Origin: Apium graveolens
Lineage: Eukaryota; Streptophyta; Magnoliopsida; Apiales; Apiaceae
Assembly: GCF_009905375.1 (NCBI RefSeq)
Contig: NC_133650.1
Location: 145,584,476 to 145,648,475 of the forward strand
Reading direction: 5' to 3'
DNA: 64,000 bases
In this document: positions 27,828-40,790 of the stretch, in pieces
Layout: the number at the start of each line of letters is the position of its first letter
How positions within the stretch are numbered: position 1 is the first letter of the stretch
The notes under the pieces: generated by a model
The model's database searches: none
Seen by the model: the letters and a program-made list of their open reading frames with translations, nothing else
Told to the model about the DNA's origin: nothing
Program-made: the position numbers and the translations under genes

Positions 27828-28202
27828 AGTACAACAGGAACCTGTCAAAATTTAGTTTCTACTTCTACAGCTGAAGCTGAATATATTGCTGCTGGCAGTT
27901 GCTGTGCACAGATTTTATGGATGAAAAATCAATTGCTAGACTATGGTTTGCAAGTTGAGAGGATTCCAATTTTCTGTGACAACACAAGTGCAATTGCCAT
28001 CACTGAAAATCCAATGCAACCTTCAAGGACAAAGCACATAGATATCAAGTACCATTTCATAAGGGAACATGTAATGAATGGTACCGTGGAACTACATTTT
28101 GTTCCAAGTGAGAAGCAACTTGCAGATATCTTTACCAAGCCACTGGATGAATCCACCTTTTCCAGGTTGGTAAGTGAGTTAGGTATGCTTAATTACTCTT
28201 AA
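27828..28202 (+). pseudogene. pol: pol of copia A1, 3' part (rest of RNase H)
   Basis: The frame continues from 4218 and ends with TAA at 28200-28202. Visible RNase H motifs are STSTAEAEYIAA, CDN and the terminal HVMNGTVELHFVPS...DIFTKPL block typical of copia. Compared with element B (59796-59880), about 14 codons are missing right after the Cys-Gln following STTGT, within 20 bases of the insertion point. The loss appears to be in frame. It removes part of the RNase H fold between two catalytic segments. Confidence 0.9.
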
Positions 28203-28296
28203 ATCTATCTGAGTTATTTTGGAATTTGAAATGCAGCCAGAAATTTAATTGATTTTTCAGTCATGGATGAAATTTTGGCTAAGTCAAAATTTACAT

Positions 28297-28467
28297 CTCG
28301 ACGGATGACCCTTATCCATCGAGTTTGGTCATCCGTCGACACACTATTTGCTAATAAAAATCAATTACTTTTCTGGAATATCTTATGTCTCGACGGATAA
28401 CAGTTTATCCTCATCCGTCGAATTGCCTTAATCTCAACCGTTAATTCTCTGAGCATTATCCATCGAG
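28297..28467. repeat. CGACGGAT hairpin cluster after A1 pol
   Basis: CTCGACGGAT (28297-28306) pairs with ATCCATCGAG (28314-28323). ATCCGTCGAC is at 28331. CTCGACGGATAA (28389-28400) pairs with ATCCGTCGA (28413-28421). A further TTATCCATCGAG is at 28456. No gene lies here; the rest of 28203-28605 is AT-rich spacer. Confidence 0.85.
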
Positions 28468-28605
28468 TATACTTACAGTTTGTAAGCATTACACGACAGA
28501 TAATGAGTGGAATTTTTACAGTTTATTTTTAAACGGCTATTTTAGGCAATTCCTATTGGTTAATTTACTTTACTTTATTATTTTTATCAGTTATTTTTGA
28601 GATAG

Positions 28606-28613
28606 TATAAAAG
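28606..28613 (+). promoter_or_regulatory. TATA box ahead of the A1 extra ORF
   Basis: TATAAAAG lies 118 bases before the ATG at 28724. A pyrimidine-rich, CT-repeat leader lies between them, as in plant pol II 5' UTRs. This suggests the extra ORF has its own transcript. It is seen from sequence only. Confidence 0.6.
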
Positions 28614-28723
28614 GCTTATTTCATTGCAATTGTTTTCTTTTATCATTCTCAAATTCAACTACTCTTATTTTATTCTCTCTCAAGCAATTATTCTCCTTCT
28701 CTTCAAGCTTTCATTCTCTAACA

Positions 28724-31700
28724 ATGGCACATGTAGTAAAGATTATGTCTCAAACTGGGTTCATTCATGAGAAGAACAATTTCACTGCATTGGTCAATAT
28801 GGGTATTCAACAATCAGAGGACTATCACAAGATGATGGACTTTGTGAAGAATTGCAAGCTAAAATGTCATGCTAGAATCACCCACAATCTTCTGTGAAGT
28901 TGTTGAAGAGATGTGGACCACTGTAATCTACAACTCTACTGACAAGACCATCACTCTAACCATCAAAGGTAATGAATTCTGTATCAATAGTGATGTGATA
29001 AAAGCATGTTTCAAAATTCCTGATAATAATGTGACTTCACCACACAATGACACTGATATTATCAATATGCTTAATTCCATGCATTATGCACTTCCTACTT
29101 CTAAACTGAGTGATATTAAGAGAATGGGTCTTAGGAAGGAGTGGAGTTTCATGTGTGATGTAGTTACTAAATTTTTCTCAGGAAAAGTCAGTAATTTTGA
29201 TTCAGTGAATATTTGCATGCTTAACATGCTAGTTACAGATAAATTTTATAATTTCAGTGATCTTGTCTTATTTGAGTTAGGTTTTAAATTGGGTGAGTTA
29301 GCTAAAAGAGGTAAAAATGTGTATTATGCTAGATTCCTTATGTTATTAGCTAACCATCTTTGTGAAGAGATTGTGCTTGAGAACCCAAACAACAAACTGG
29401 TTTGTTTGGTTCAAGAGAGAAGACTCATTGCAGATTTGAACAGGGCCAATCATCACAAGGATGTGCCAATGTTCTACTTTCCTGTAATGCAGGCACCTCA
29501 GGTAAGTGAGGTAAGTTCATCCATCTCTACAACTATTCCAACCTCCACAATTTCTTTGAGTTCAGGAGTAGCTATGACAACTGTGCCAATGACCAAACAG
29601 TTGCCTACCAAAGCCTCCAAACCTACTACTATTTCCAAATCTAAATCAAAGAAAACCCCCTCTGGTATCTCTCAAAAGATGCTAGTTGAAAAATCCACCA
29701 AAGCCAAAGAGGGGAGTGTGAAGGAGGGTAAGTTAGGTGAGGGAAGGGGTGAACATCAAAGAAACCCCAAGAATAAGGTTGGAAAGTTGAGTGAATCCCA
29801 GCCTAGCCACACTGCAGTTTCCCAACAAACTGCAGTGCTTAAAAAGGATAAAAGCTCTCTTCTAACTGCATCTTCCCAAAAGTATGTGGTTATTTAACAA
29901 AGCTCTCAGCCAAGAGCACATGCCAAAAGGGTTAGGGACACAAGCTCACCCCAAACTTACACAAGAAAGAAGAAATCTAAAACCTCTGGGGATGCACATG
30001 GCACACACACAGTGCAAACTGGTGCTAAAGACACAGTCCATGCACTCTCTCAAATTCAGTTTGATGTGGTTCCAATAAATGTGGAGTCACAGCCAAAATC
30101 TCTAATTATAGAAGCACCTCATACACCATACTCACCAACAAACTCTCTGGAAGTGGATATGATAAACACTTCAATTCCTGATTCCCCTTCTTTAACTCTG
30201 TTGGGGAAGCCAAAATTCAGTACAAGTGAGCATCATCTTTTAGATGATTTGTTGGCTCACTTGCCAATTCTTTCAGAATCTATTGTGACATCTGTGCCCT
30301 AAATATCTTCAATCAGCACAGAGTTAACAATAGTTTCTCTTCCCAACTCATTCATTTCTACTCTCTCGACGGATATCGTTCATCCGTCGAGTAGTGATTA
30401 TATCCCGACGGATAAGCCTAACAACAGTTATCCGTCGGATAACATTACCACTCACTCCATGGATATCACTCATCCGTCGAGTATCTCTGCACAACTTCAA
30501 ACTTCAATTATTTTAAGTGCAGAAGATTTAGTGGTTGTACATTCACTCTTAGGATTGAGAGAGGAGAGTGTCTTGAGTGAGAGGTTGGGTTGCTCCCAGG
30601 CAAAAAGAGAGGAAATGAGTGAAAATCTGCAATTTCTTCAGGATTGGCAAAAGGGAGTGAGAGGAGTCCCACTTTAGTAGGTGAAGGTGAGGGTGTGAGG
30701 GTAGGGAGCCAGGGTGAGACCCTGATGCAACAAAAGAGAGAACATAAGAGAAAAGCAGGTACAGAGGGTATAAGGGTGGAGCTAGTCATTGCTCATGAGT
30801 TAATGATTGTGGATGATGCTGAAAAAGAAAGACAATTTCAGCAACATTACAAAGCTGTAATTGATAACATTTCCTTGGATGCTGACACTTTTACTCATCC
30901 TGTGTCAGCCTATCAACTGTTGGCTGCCCAGGGCAATGTGGAGGCAGAAAAGACTTTGAATCTGGTGCATACTTCAGAATCTCTATAAAGGGATAAAGTT
31001 GCTGTCAATTTAATGCCTCCTACTGCTAGTGAGCCATCTGAAGAGTTTGGAGTAAATTCTAATGATGATGACTCTATTTCTTTTGATGGAAGCATGAACT
31101 TAGGGGGAGATGAAGGCCCAAGTTATATTCCAGATTTACCTGAATGGGCCTTGATAAAGGAGTCTACACCAGGACAGTTTAATGTCTCCTTGGTCAAACA
31201 AATCATATCTATCCAACAGGCCATTCAGAAGAGCTCAAATGCTGGTATCAAGGCTATTCTTCAAGCTCATCTAGATTCTCTACATCTCATGAAGCTACAA
31301 CAGTTAAGACAGAATCTGAGTGTGGATGAACTCAAAAAGGATATAGCTGACTTGAACACCTACAATTCTGAAAAGATGGATTCAGTCATGCCATATGGTA
31401 CCATGCAGGATCTATTACTGAGACTAAGAAGAGAATCAGATTCTGAAAAGAAGCTAGCCAAGTTGGAAGATAGAGTTCAAGTTATTGAAAATTCTGTGGC
31501 CACCATTCTTCAAAATCAACAGTCTCAGACAAATCTTCTAATGCAACTGGCTAAAGCACAAGGCCTGACTCCTCAACTTGATGATAACAAAAAGGGGGAG
31601 AAAGAACCAAGTAAGGGGGATAAAGGACCAAGTGAGGGGGAGAAACTTCAAATACAAATCAGCAAAGTAATTGTACCTTCAATTACTGTCTCAAAGCCAC

Positions 31701-32286
31701 CAGTTGCAGATGGTATAGATCTGATTCAAGCAGCAGCAGCAAACTTGAAAGTTGCTGAGAAAGGAAAGTTGAGTTTGATCAACTAGGAGAAGATTGATGA
31801 GGAGATACAGAAGAAGTTTCAACTTGTCAAGAAGCCAGTTAAGTCAGCCATCCATCACTCTCAAGTCAAGCAAATCAGTGTGAATGAGATGAGCATGAAT
31901 TATCTGGAAAGAGGACAATCTTCCTACATCAAGTCTCCAAAGGTTGAAATGATCCTTAAACCAAGGGTAAACTATTCAATTCATCCTTGAAGAACCCCTT
32001 GGATATTGTGTATGAGATACCCAAGCCTGATGAGAAGAAGCTTCTGTCAAGATCAATTGTTTTCTACAAAGATCCAACTGATTCAGCTTCTAAAAAGAGG
32101 ATTGCTAAGATATTGAGAAATGGGAAGGAAATTTGTGTGATAGCTGGACATCCTCAATTTGCTCAAGCAAAGAGAGAAGAAAAAGCCAGATTAAAGCAGG
32201 AAAAGAAGCAAGCTGCTCTAGATGCAAAGAAGGCTAAATAAAAGAAAGAGTAAATTGCTATCTTAGCCAAGCTACAGGCTGTGAGT
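28724..32286 (+). pseudogene. Extra 3' ORF of copia A1, first part
   Basis: The ORF starts with ATG at 28724. Frames change near 28866, 30670 and 31985. Stops are at 29895, 30300, 30986, 31784, 32239 and 32251. The N-terminal domain (to about 29490) contains RKEWSF, SNFD and YARF, and is clearly homologous to the ORF at 62654 in element B. Then come a Ser/Thr/Lys-rich unstructured region (29510-30300) and a CGACGGAT cluster (30365-30481). A heptad coiled coil (about 31430-31560) and a Lys-rich tail follow. No signal peptide or membrane segment is visible, so calling it an envelope is not supported. G2 interrupts it at 32291 and it resumes at 46303. Together the parts would span roughly 1500 codons. 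Confidence 0.7.
30365..30481. repeat. CGACGGAT hairpin cluster inside the A1 extra ORF
   Basis: CTCGACGGAT (30365-30374) and ATCCGTCGAG (30382-30391) form a perfect 10-bp inverted repeat with a 7-base loop. CCGACGGATAA (30405-30415) and TTATCCGTCGG (30428-30438) form a perfect 11-bp inverted repeat. Another ATCCGTCGAG is at 30472-30481. Confidence 0.9.
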
Positions 32287-32291
32287 TCATC
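32287..32291. repeat. Target-site duplication of G2, left copy (TCATC)
   Basis: TCATC precedes TGTAACACCCCC at 32292 and recurs at 46298-46302 after the other end of G2. Confidence 0.92.
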
Positions 32292-34356
32292 TGTAACACC
32301 CCCAAATCCGGGGTCGGGGATCCGGGTTATCACGAGTTCCATTTCCCTTAATAACACCCAATCTTAATAATTAATCAACTACTCTGTACTGTGACCCCAC
32401 AATAAACACACACACCACACGTTATAGTCTCAGAGATGAACATCCAAAAATAATCACAAGTCATTTTATTCCACAATTATATGTCAATACACCTTAAAAA
32501 GGTTTCTGAATAGATTTACATTTCTTTGCCATTATTACAATTGATAAAGATACATAAGTCTGGTACATCAAAATTTGAAAGCCTAGCCTATTGGTAGTTC
32601 CTACCTCAGCTACAGCGACATCAACGCCTATAAGAAACTGCGGAACGTTTCCTAATCACTTGCGAATTGGGAGCTTGGTCCTGTTCATCTTGTATATCTG
32701 ATGTTGTGTGATGAAAGAAGAAAGCAAGGGTGAGCAGCAAGCCCACCAAAATAATATGTATAATGATTAACAATATATGAGCCTTCTCATAGTACTCATG
32801 AAAGTCTTGGTCAAAAGAAATGAACCAAGTTTGATATTTTAATGCGATGAAGTCGCAAAATATTTAGTATATATACATATATACTTTTCAAAATCTTGGA
32901 AGTCCTCTTCCATGCATAATATACACAAAGTTCCAGTTTATAACTGTATAAAAATATCGTTGCAAGGTGATCTAATATATATAACCTTGTCTCAACGTTT
33001 TTCTGAAAATCTTTGTCATACATAAGATAATCATTTACTAGATATAAGTTTAAAAGATGAAGTTACAAGATACTCCAATATACTTATATCTTTTTCCAAA
33101 TACTATTTGAACTACCACCGTTCAAGTTATAATTAATTTCAAAAGTTCATCACACTAATGAGACTACAAGATAAGACTTGAATAGTTTCAATCTTTTAAA
33201 TATTTTGAAGGAAATGAAGTTATGATATACTTCATTAAGTCCCGATATATATATATACACCTATATATATACATACATTTCCTGAAAACCTCTGTCATGT
33301 AAAGTATGAACAGAATTGCAATATCCAATAAATTTGGAAAGGAATGAATTTTGGCATAAACCTGATATCTTGCTGATCAGGCAAAGATACCAATAAGTAA
33401 CCTTTTCTACTAGTAGATGGACGAATTCCCCACTGGTCATCACCCTGGTCACAATAGGACCTTATGCTGGACTGCCAATCAGCCACTTATGCATTTGATG
33501 GACTCCCACTGAGCCACTTACACTATCATGGACGCCCACTGAGCCCATGTTGCTTATGCCGACTCGATAGATGGACTTACTTCCCGAACGTTGGGTAAGT
33601 AATCAATTCATTTACCAAAACAGCAACCTCGTTGCGAATATAAAATACACCACTGAGCCGGATTCCCCAGGTTTTGAGCGAATATTTAAATCCCCTTTGA
33701 AAGGAAGATCTTAAATATAAAAATGAGTTTTGGGATCCGCTCTAACTTTTAAAAATCATTTTGAAGACTCGAAAACATTTTTAAGAATGTTTGGAGTAAT
33801 ACTGATTTATTAAAATAAATCAGTCCCGATATGAAAGAAATATCTGAATATTATTATTTAAATAATATTCCCATAAGAATAATTGAGGTAGAAGTTGGAA
33901 AACTTATACTTGAATGAATAGCAAATAATCAAAGATATACTTATACGAAAGTAATATCTTTATTTGAATAATCAAAAATAAGTTTGATTATCGACACCTT
34001 ATTCTTTAATACAATAAAGAATATTATTAAGTAATAAGTGGAGTCATAATACCTCGAATGAATACTATAAATAATATTCATAAAATAAAGGAGTCATACA
34101 TCCTCAAATGAATATCCAAGTAATATTCAATAATAATATAAACTGAGTCATAAGTTCTCGAATGAATATTCAAATAATATTCAAATAATAAAATAAACTG
34201 AGTCATAAGCCCTCGAATGAATATTCAAATAATATTCAAATAATAAACTAAACTGAGTCATAAGCCCTCGAATGAACAATCAAATTAATATTTAATTAAG
34301 TAAAATAAAGGTATCGAATAAACCTTATTCGATCAATAGTTTTAAAAACTATATCC

Positions 34357-34387
<31 letters not shown>

Positions 34388-36516
34388 ATATACTCGGGAA
34401 CATCGACTCTCGGTTTAGAAATATGTTCACCTTTTATCCCCTATACTAAGGGTATATGCAACTACTTGCTTATTTCTAGCATATGTATTATGCAACTATA
34501 AGCATTGAAATCAACAGATAGATAACCAGATTACAAAACAGACATGCATATATACCATATCAGCATGCTCCAATATATCGCAAGATTTGCTAATTAACCA
34601 ACATGCATCTACTGCAAGATAATGCATATACATATATACATCACAACAACAGTATACGGGTAGAAAACTTGCCTGAGCGACTGGGGGTTACGAATGGCTC
34701 GGGACGAGTCTGGTAACCTATAAACAACAAGTAAGTTGGAATTAAACCAAAGTCACTTGTAAATCTATAATCTAACCAACTCAGACTCTAACGATTGTTT
34801 TGCGCTTACTGATTCTCTTAAGTCACTCGAGTACCCTCGGCTCCACCATTTTAATAAATTAACCATTACGAGTTTTAAAGCGATTCCTTCGCGAGTGTCT
34901 TACCAACTGCCTAACATACTTACCATAAATGTTTCATACATTAATTAACCCTTTTTGGTCTTTAACCTATGTTTCAAAGTAAGGCGAGGGGAAAAGTTTC
35001 GTTCGCAAAACACCGTTACTTGAAACGGTCGTTTCTCCTAAACCGTGCATCGGAATCGAACGAACTACATATCAAAACGAAGCTCGTAACATGAGCTATC
35101 TAAACATGGCAATGGTCATAATCTAGCAGGGGTTTCTCGGGTCCAAATGTTATGCACAAAAACAGTCTAAAGAAAACCGGACGTTACGACGGCTATGTTT
35201 ACGTGATTTCCCAAATTTAAACCATTCAAAACCAACCACAATTCAACCTCAAATCAATCATACAACCAACATCCATCCAAACCGCATCATAACAGCCCCA
35301 ACAAATCCACATTAACAATTTATACTTATTCCCCACATGAACTAAAAGCTTTACTTAGGTTCATTAACTAATAACCAAGATTTCCAACTCCAAAAATATC
35401 ACAAAATCAACCCATCTCTAAACACACAATAATCATGCCTCTCACCAACTAAACTACTCATAACAAGCTTTAAACATGATTACAAACCCATTACACTAAC
35501 CCATCATCTCAATATTAGGAAATCTAAACAACGAACTTAAAACTAAGATCATGAAGAGTTATACCTTTCCTTGAAGCTTTTAATCCATGAAAGATCCTTG
35601 GAATGCCCATGGAAGCCTTAATCTAACCTCCTACAAGCTTGTTCTTTCAAAGAAATCAAGAACACAAAAATTAATTTCAAGAAAGTACTATTCACCATCT
35701 TTTTCCTTGATTTATAGAAAAAGATTGGCTTGGAATTAGAAGCTTAAACTTATAGGAAGTATGTAACTTAACTAGGAGAAGCTAGGATAATTACCTTGCT
35801 AAATAGTAAGTGGTGGAGCTTGGATCTTCAATTTCCTAAGAAAGAAGCCGAGAGCTTCAATGGAAAAAAAGAGGGTTTTGTGTTTTGTTTGGTGAAATGT
35901 AATGTTTTGGCTTGGTTGGTTGCTTTTTGATTTGTTTTAGGTTAATTACCTAATTAACCTTGATTTTGTGTGGTTATAATTCAACCACACTTCCTTCCCT
36001 CCTATGTCATGCTTGTGTCATGCTATGATGTCATCTTTCCCTCCTTGTCCTCTTCTCATTGGTTGGGTGACATCATCCTCTCTAATCCCTTTGATTAACT
36101 TCCTAATTGTTTGCCTAATGACCGCTGATCTATTATACGGTTCGCTTAACTTTCGTTTTCATTTATCGTTTGAGGGATCATACCCGGGATCTTATTACTC
36201 AGGTTCCCTTAACCTTTCTCAATATATTATATTCCTTTTATGATCCTCTCTTATAATCTTTGAATTTAAATCCTTCTTATCTTGTTACCTTATACTCAAT
36301 TCTTTTCGTATCTAGTGGATTTCCGAGAAAAATAAAAATGTTCGGAATTGGATTCTGACGATCTTTACATACACTTATATACCTTATAGAGTACTAATAA
36401 AATCTCAGAATATCCATAACAGAACCCCTACATAGTGTGGCATGAAAAGTTTTCTCATTCAGCAAAAACACTATTCATAAGGGTTTCAAAATTTTCCAAA
36501 AATTGGGGTTATTGCA
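32292..36516 (-). repeat. G2 LTR, left copy (3' LTR of the element)
   Basis: It is 4225 bp long. Its right end reads TTGCA where the other copy has TTACA, a single change in the terminal repeat. It contains an AT-rich tandem with more units than G1 (about 34040-34290, repeated CTCGAATGAATATTCAAAT), a TA microsatellite near 34351-34390 and a GC-rich imperfect tandem near 33464-33560. Conserved short ORFs sit on the minus strand (33261-33443 region and near 32530-32730). No other gene is visible. Confidence 0.93.
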
Positions 36517-36529
36517 GTCTCCCCTCCTT
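36517..36529 (-). other. Polypurine tract of G2
   Basis: GTCTCCCCTCCTT on the plus strand is the complement of AAGGAGGGGAGAC, the same tract as in G1. It adjoins the left LTR. Confidence 0.85.
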
Positions 36530-39500
36530 AAAAGGATTCCGTCCCGGAATCAGATAGAAAATGAATAGGGATACTCTCTTAGCATTGCGCTTTCTAACTC
36601 TCGAGTAAATTTTCCCACATTGTGGTCCTACCACCAAACTCTGTCTAGTTTGATAACCCTTCTCCTAGCACTTGTTCCTTTTCACTCTATAACCCTTCCT
36701 GGTTGCTCCATATAGGTTACGTCTGGTTGCATGTCTATGCGCTCATATGCCCCTATTTATCTGGCATCCGAATTACACTTCCTTAACATTGATACGTGGA
36801 ACACGTTATGAACTTGCTACAGGTTCGGGGGTAGGGCTAGCTCATATGCTAACTTCCCAAACGTCTTAATATATCCAAGGGTCCAACAAATTGTAGACTT
36901 AGCTTTCCTTTCTTTCCGAACCTCATCAATCCTTTTCAAGGGTTTCCAAGGGGATACCTATGACATTACTAGGCCCCCTATTTCATACTCTTTGTCCTTT
37001 TTGAGTCAAATCAGCATACCTCTTATGTCCATCTTGGGTTACTACCAGCCGTCCTCTGATTAGATCTATTATATCCCTGGTCCTTTGGACTACTGCGGGT
37101 CCGAGCATCTTGCGCTCTACAACTTCATCCTAACATAAGGGAGATCGACATTGTCTTCCCTCAAGGATCTCATAAGGCGATATCTCAATACTGACATATG
37201 ATCTATTGTTGTAAGATAAATTAATCTGCGTTAAGTGATCATTCCAATTTCTTTCAAGTCTATTGCACAGACTCTCATTATAGCTTTTAACATTAGAGCT
37301 TTTGCTTCTCAATACCCATTCTTTTCCAGTTCGTAATCGCTATTACCTTCCGTTCCTAATATTATACTGGTTATACCTTTGGCTCGTTAGCGTTCTATAA
37401 CCTTTTAATAACCACGTCAACCTTAGTATCACGAATGTGTTTCCATTCCGAATACCACCAAAACTTTATTACTCCTTTTTCAGCTGTTTCTATTTTCGAA
37501 AGCTTAATCCTTCATATAGAAGTAAAGGAATTTGTTGAGAGATCACTATGATCATAAACACTTGTTATATCGCATAGTTAGTACAGAAGGTGGCCAGCCT
37601 TTAGTACTTGACAAGCAATTAAACAATAGATGGTATCCTACTAGGCTTCTATCACACAGATAGATAGTCATTCGGCAATACCTCCCCTTTCTGGAAGGGT
37701 TGTTCTTCTCAGCTTACATGAAATGAAAAGAAGAGAAAAGAACAAATTGAAGAGAATTGTATATATGAAAAAAATATACTGCCACAAAATATCTGGCTTG
37801 GAACCTACCTCTGAACTATAGAGGTTTGTCATAGGAGAATGAAACATATGAGTATTTATATCAATATCAAGTATTATAGCATCGTATTTCACATGCCTAA
37901 ATATTTGCTATTCCGTCCATCATTCTATGGACCCATGCTCTTCCTCGAGCTTATACACAATCACCTTTGAAACTCCTTCGATATCGAAAATCAAACCTGG
38001 GATCTCATTCTAGACATCATCGTTACTTGAATTCTATGCTTGCACCGTAACCTTCCTCGTATAATAATACGACTCTCTATTGATAAGAAAGAATAAATAT
38101 TCAATAGGTAGATACTCTACTTAATTAGTCTATCAATGATAACTTATACACTACCACGACCCGATTAGTGTTACTCAATCTCAACATCCATTCCAATACA
38201 ACTCTCATGGTTGTAATCAGCTCATTACTCGCAGAATCATTTCTGCATTATTATGGTCCACCACTGACCTACTGTCGTCATTCACGTTCCATGATATCTT
38301 AATATCTAACCATACGAAGTCCATACATATCGTATCAAATCCTTCTAAGGAGGTAACATAATCACCATTCATGATTCATGAAGAACACTCCTGATCCTGA
38401 CATACATACATGACATGAAGCAAATAAAATTGCAGAAGAGTTTCAATCAAAGCAACGATAGCAGGTTAATACCATTCTTAATCATATGCCTTAAATAGAA
38501 GACTTAACTCAAAGGTTCGTCTAGTCCTTTTTGAAACATGGTCCTGGCTTATCTCAAGATAGTATCTTCTGAGATAGATAGCCCGCTCATGGCGATTACA
38601 CGAATTAAACCTTTACCAACTACTATTACGGTTGGGTGTTGCACAGTCATCAGAAGGAATGTCAATCTTCCAAACCATAATACAACCTTCATAGCTTTAA
38701 CCATCATCACTGTATTCCTTTGGCACAAGCGCCTATAATTATCCTCTTACCTTTAAAATGTCGGCCACCTCTTTGGCCTTTCCTGATGGTAAAATTTCCC
38801 TACAGTCAATGTCATTTTAACCACCTCCAAATAAATTTTTCTACCTCATTTCAATCACAGCTTATGTGAAGATGTTTTCCTTAAAATCTGATGAGTAAAA
38901 AAAAAATCACCATTCTTCCATAAGTTATTGCCTCAGTCTTTAGAGGTTAATCACTGTCACGACTGACTCTCAATTATACTTAGAACATCTTTTACCTTAA
39001 GTCCTAATTGCCTGGAACAATTTCGACCTTTACTGGTTCGATCCATACTTTCTCGTGGTTTAACACGTGCCCCACTTAGCATCATTATAATTACGTCATA
39101 TCTCCTTTATCAACATTTCTATTCTTGAGAATTTTGAATATTACCTTTCTCCTTGTAAGGTTATCCATGATTCGTTCCTCCTGTATTCCCTAGATACAGG
39201 GCATATCAAAATACCCTTTACTAATACTAGAACCATTATCTATATGTTTCTGAAAAATTTTCTCCACTGATACTTAAAGGTCATCATTACCTTAATTTTT
39301 TCCAATTCATACTGTCAAAACTCATACTATCCCTATTAAGGGTGAAATGCCAACCTTCATGCATTCCCCTATGGTTCATCTCAAGTTATCGAAGTTATAT
39401 CCTTAATCCCACCTTTAAAAAGGTACTTGCATCCTTCCATGGATAAATCAAGTCATATATCCTTGATAGATTATCTTATTCATCATTCCCACCTCGATAG

Positions 39501-40790
39501 TCTATACCTAATTTTATAATAGCAACCTTATTCAAATTGAGGTCAATCCATATGGCCTCCAAAAGATAACAATGGTCATCCGCTTTTCTTGCCTAATTTG
39601 GTAACAATAACAAGGATGTTCTGGAAGATATTGGTCGTGTTCAACGTGAACTTCTTCTTAATAATTCCTTATTTACTTTTGTTGTTTATCTCAACAGTCA
39701 CCTCAATGTTGGGATATCTTTCATATCTGGTGTCTCCCTTTCTGGGTATCATGCCACCGGTCTTACACTTCACCTTCTTGAAGGTCACTTCCTTCATCCA
39801 ATTTTCTTAATTTCTTACTTTCTTGTCTCCTCAGTCTATCCGCGTCTCATTATTTATCCTTCGAATTATCTCAAGGTTTCCTCGAATCTTCCCAACTTAC
39901 AGGGGATAAAATATATGTATCTCTTATGCCCTCAACCATCAATTTTAACTCATGGTGAATCACCCTCATCCTGACAATTATATACTCTTCTATTCTATTT
40001 CTACGAGTCTTTAGGGTTTCCTCATACCCAACTCCCTTATCATTCCTCAAACTCTATTGTCGTTATATTCCTTTCTCTTATCATTATTTCATGAACCAAC
40101 ACAACATAAGCATTGATTTCAAGCATCCCGTCATTCTGGATTCGTGTCTTCAGAACGAATCTTGACAACTTTTACATCTTAGATTCATAATTCATCATAC
40201 TCGTCTGCCTTTGTTCTGGCTCTAAAGCTTTTACACTATCTCCTTATCTTTGGGAATTACTTTCCCGAAAACAATTGACTGAACTTAAATCAGTTTATTA
40301 TAATCTCTTGCTCCGTGCCTTCCTTGGCCTTTCACCAGCGGGTGGTCTCTCTCTTAGGAGGATAAGTGACAAAAACAGTCTTTTGTGGTTCATCAATCAT
40401 TTTGAATCTCAAATGATTCCTATATTTCCTTTAGCCAGGCTCTTGTCTCGGCTGGGTCAGCTTGTTCCTTGGAACTCTGAGAGCTTAGCGACTTAAAGGT
40501 CATGAAAGAATTTCCTACCGCATTGTTTCCTCAAGGTGGTGGTTGGGGATAATAGTCTAAGTTCTTTTTAGACAGGTCCATGAATTGCCGTATAGGAGTA
40601 CCGTCTCGGGTCTCCTTTCCTTACTCGACTTTCTATTTCCTTAGTACGAAATGTTTCATCCTTCTCCCATACTTGGGGTTATCTTATACGTTAAAATCCT
40701 CATTTTCCACTTCATTATGTTATGGGTTCCTTCTATCTTGATGGCATCCTCCCTGACTACCACATTCAGGGTTTGCCCTTAATCTTATTC
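36528..40790 (-). pseudogene. gag-pol: Degenerate gypsy gag-pol of G2
   Basis: Read right to left, gag remnants lie between 40790 and about 40000, starting at the position equivalent to the G1 gag start but lacking its ATG-Pro-Pro-Arg codons. RT remnants lie around 39000-39600 and an RNase H end remnant around 38760-38850. The integrase remnant is at 37130-37312 with YEILEGRQCRSPLC. The terminal integrase segment ends by the purine tract. Stops and frame changes are dense throughout. It is collinear with the G1 gag-pol and shares much of its decay. Plus-strand open frames here (for example 38538-38738, 39589-39810) are antisense noise. Confidence 0.75.

Noticed and set aside
36004..36243. Plus-strand 79-codon ORF in the G2 LTR (and 45785-46024)
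   Set aside because: It lies antisense to the LTR, with no equivalent maintained in G1 beyond shared sequence, and no motif.
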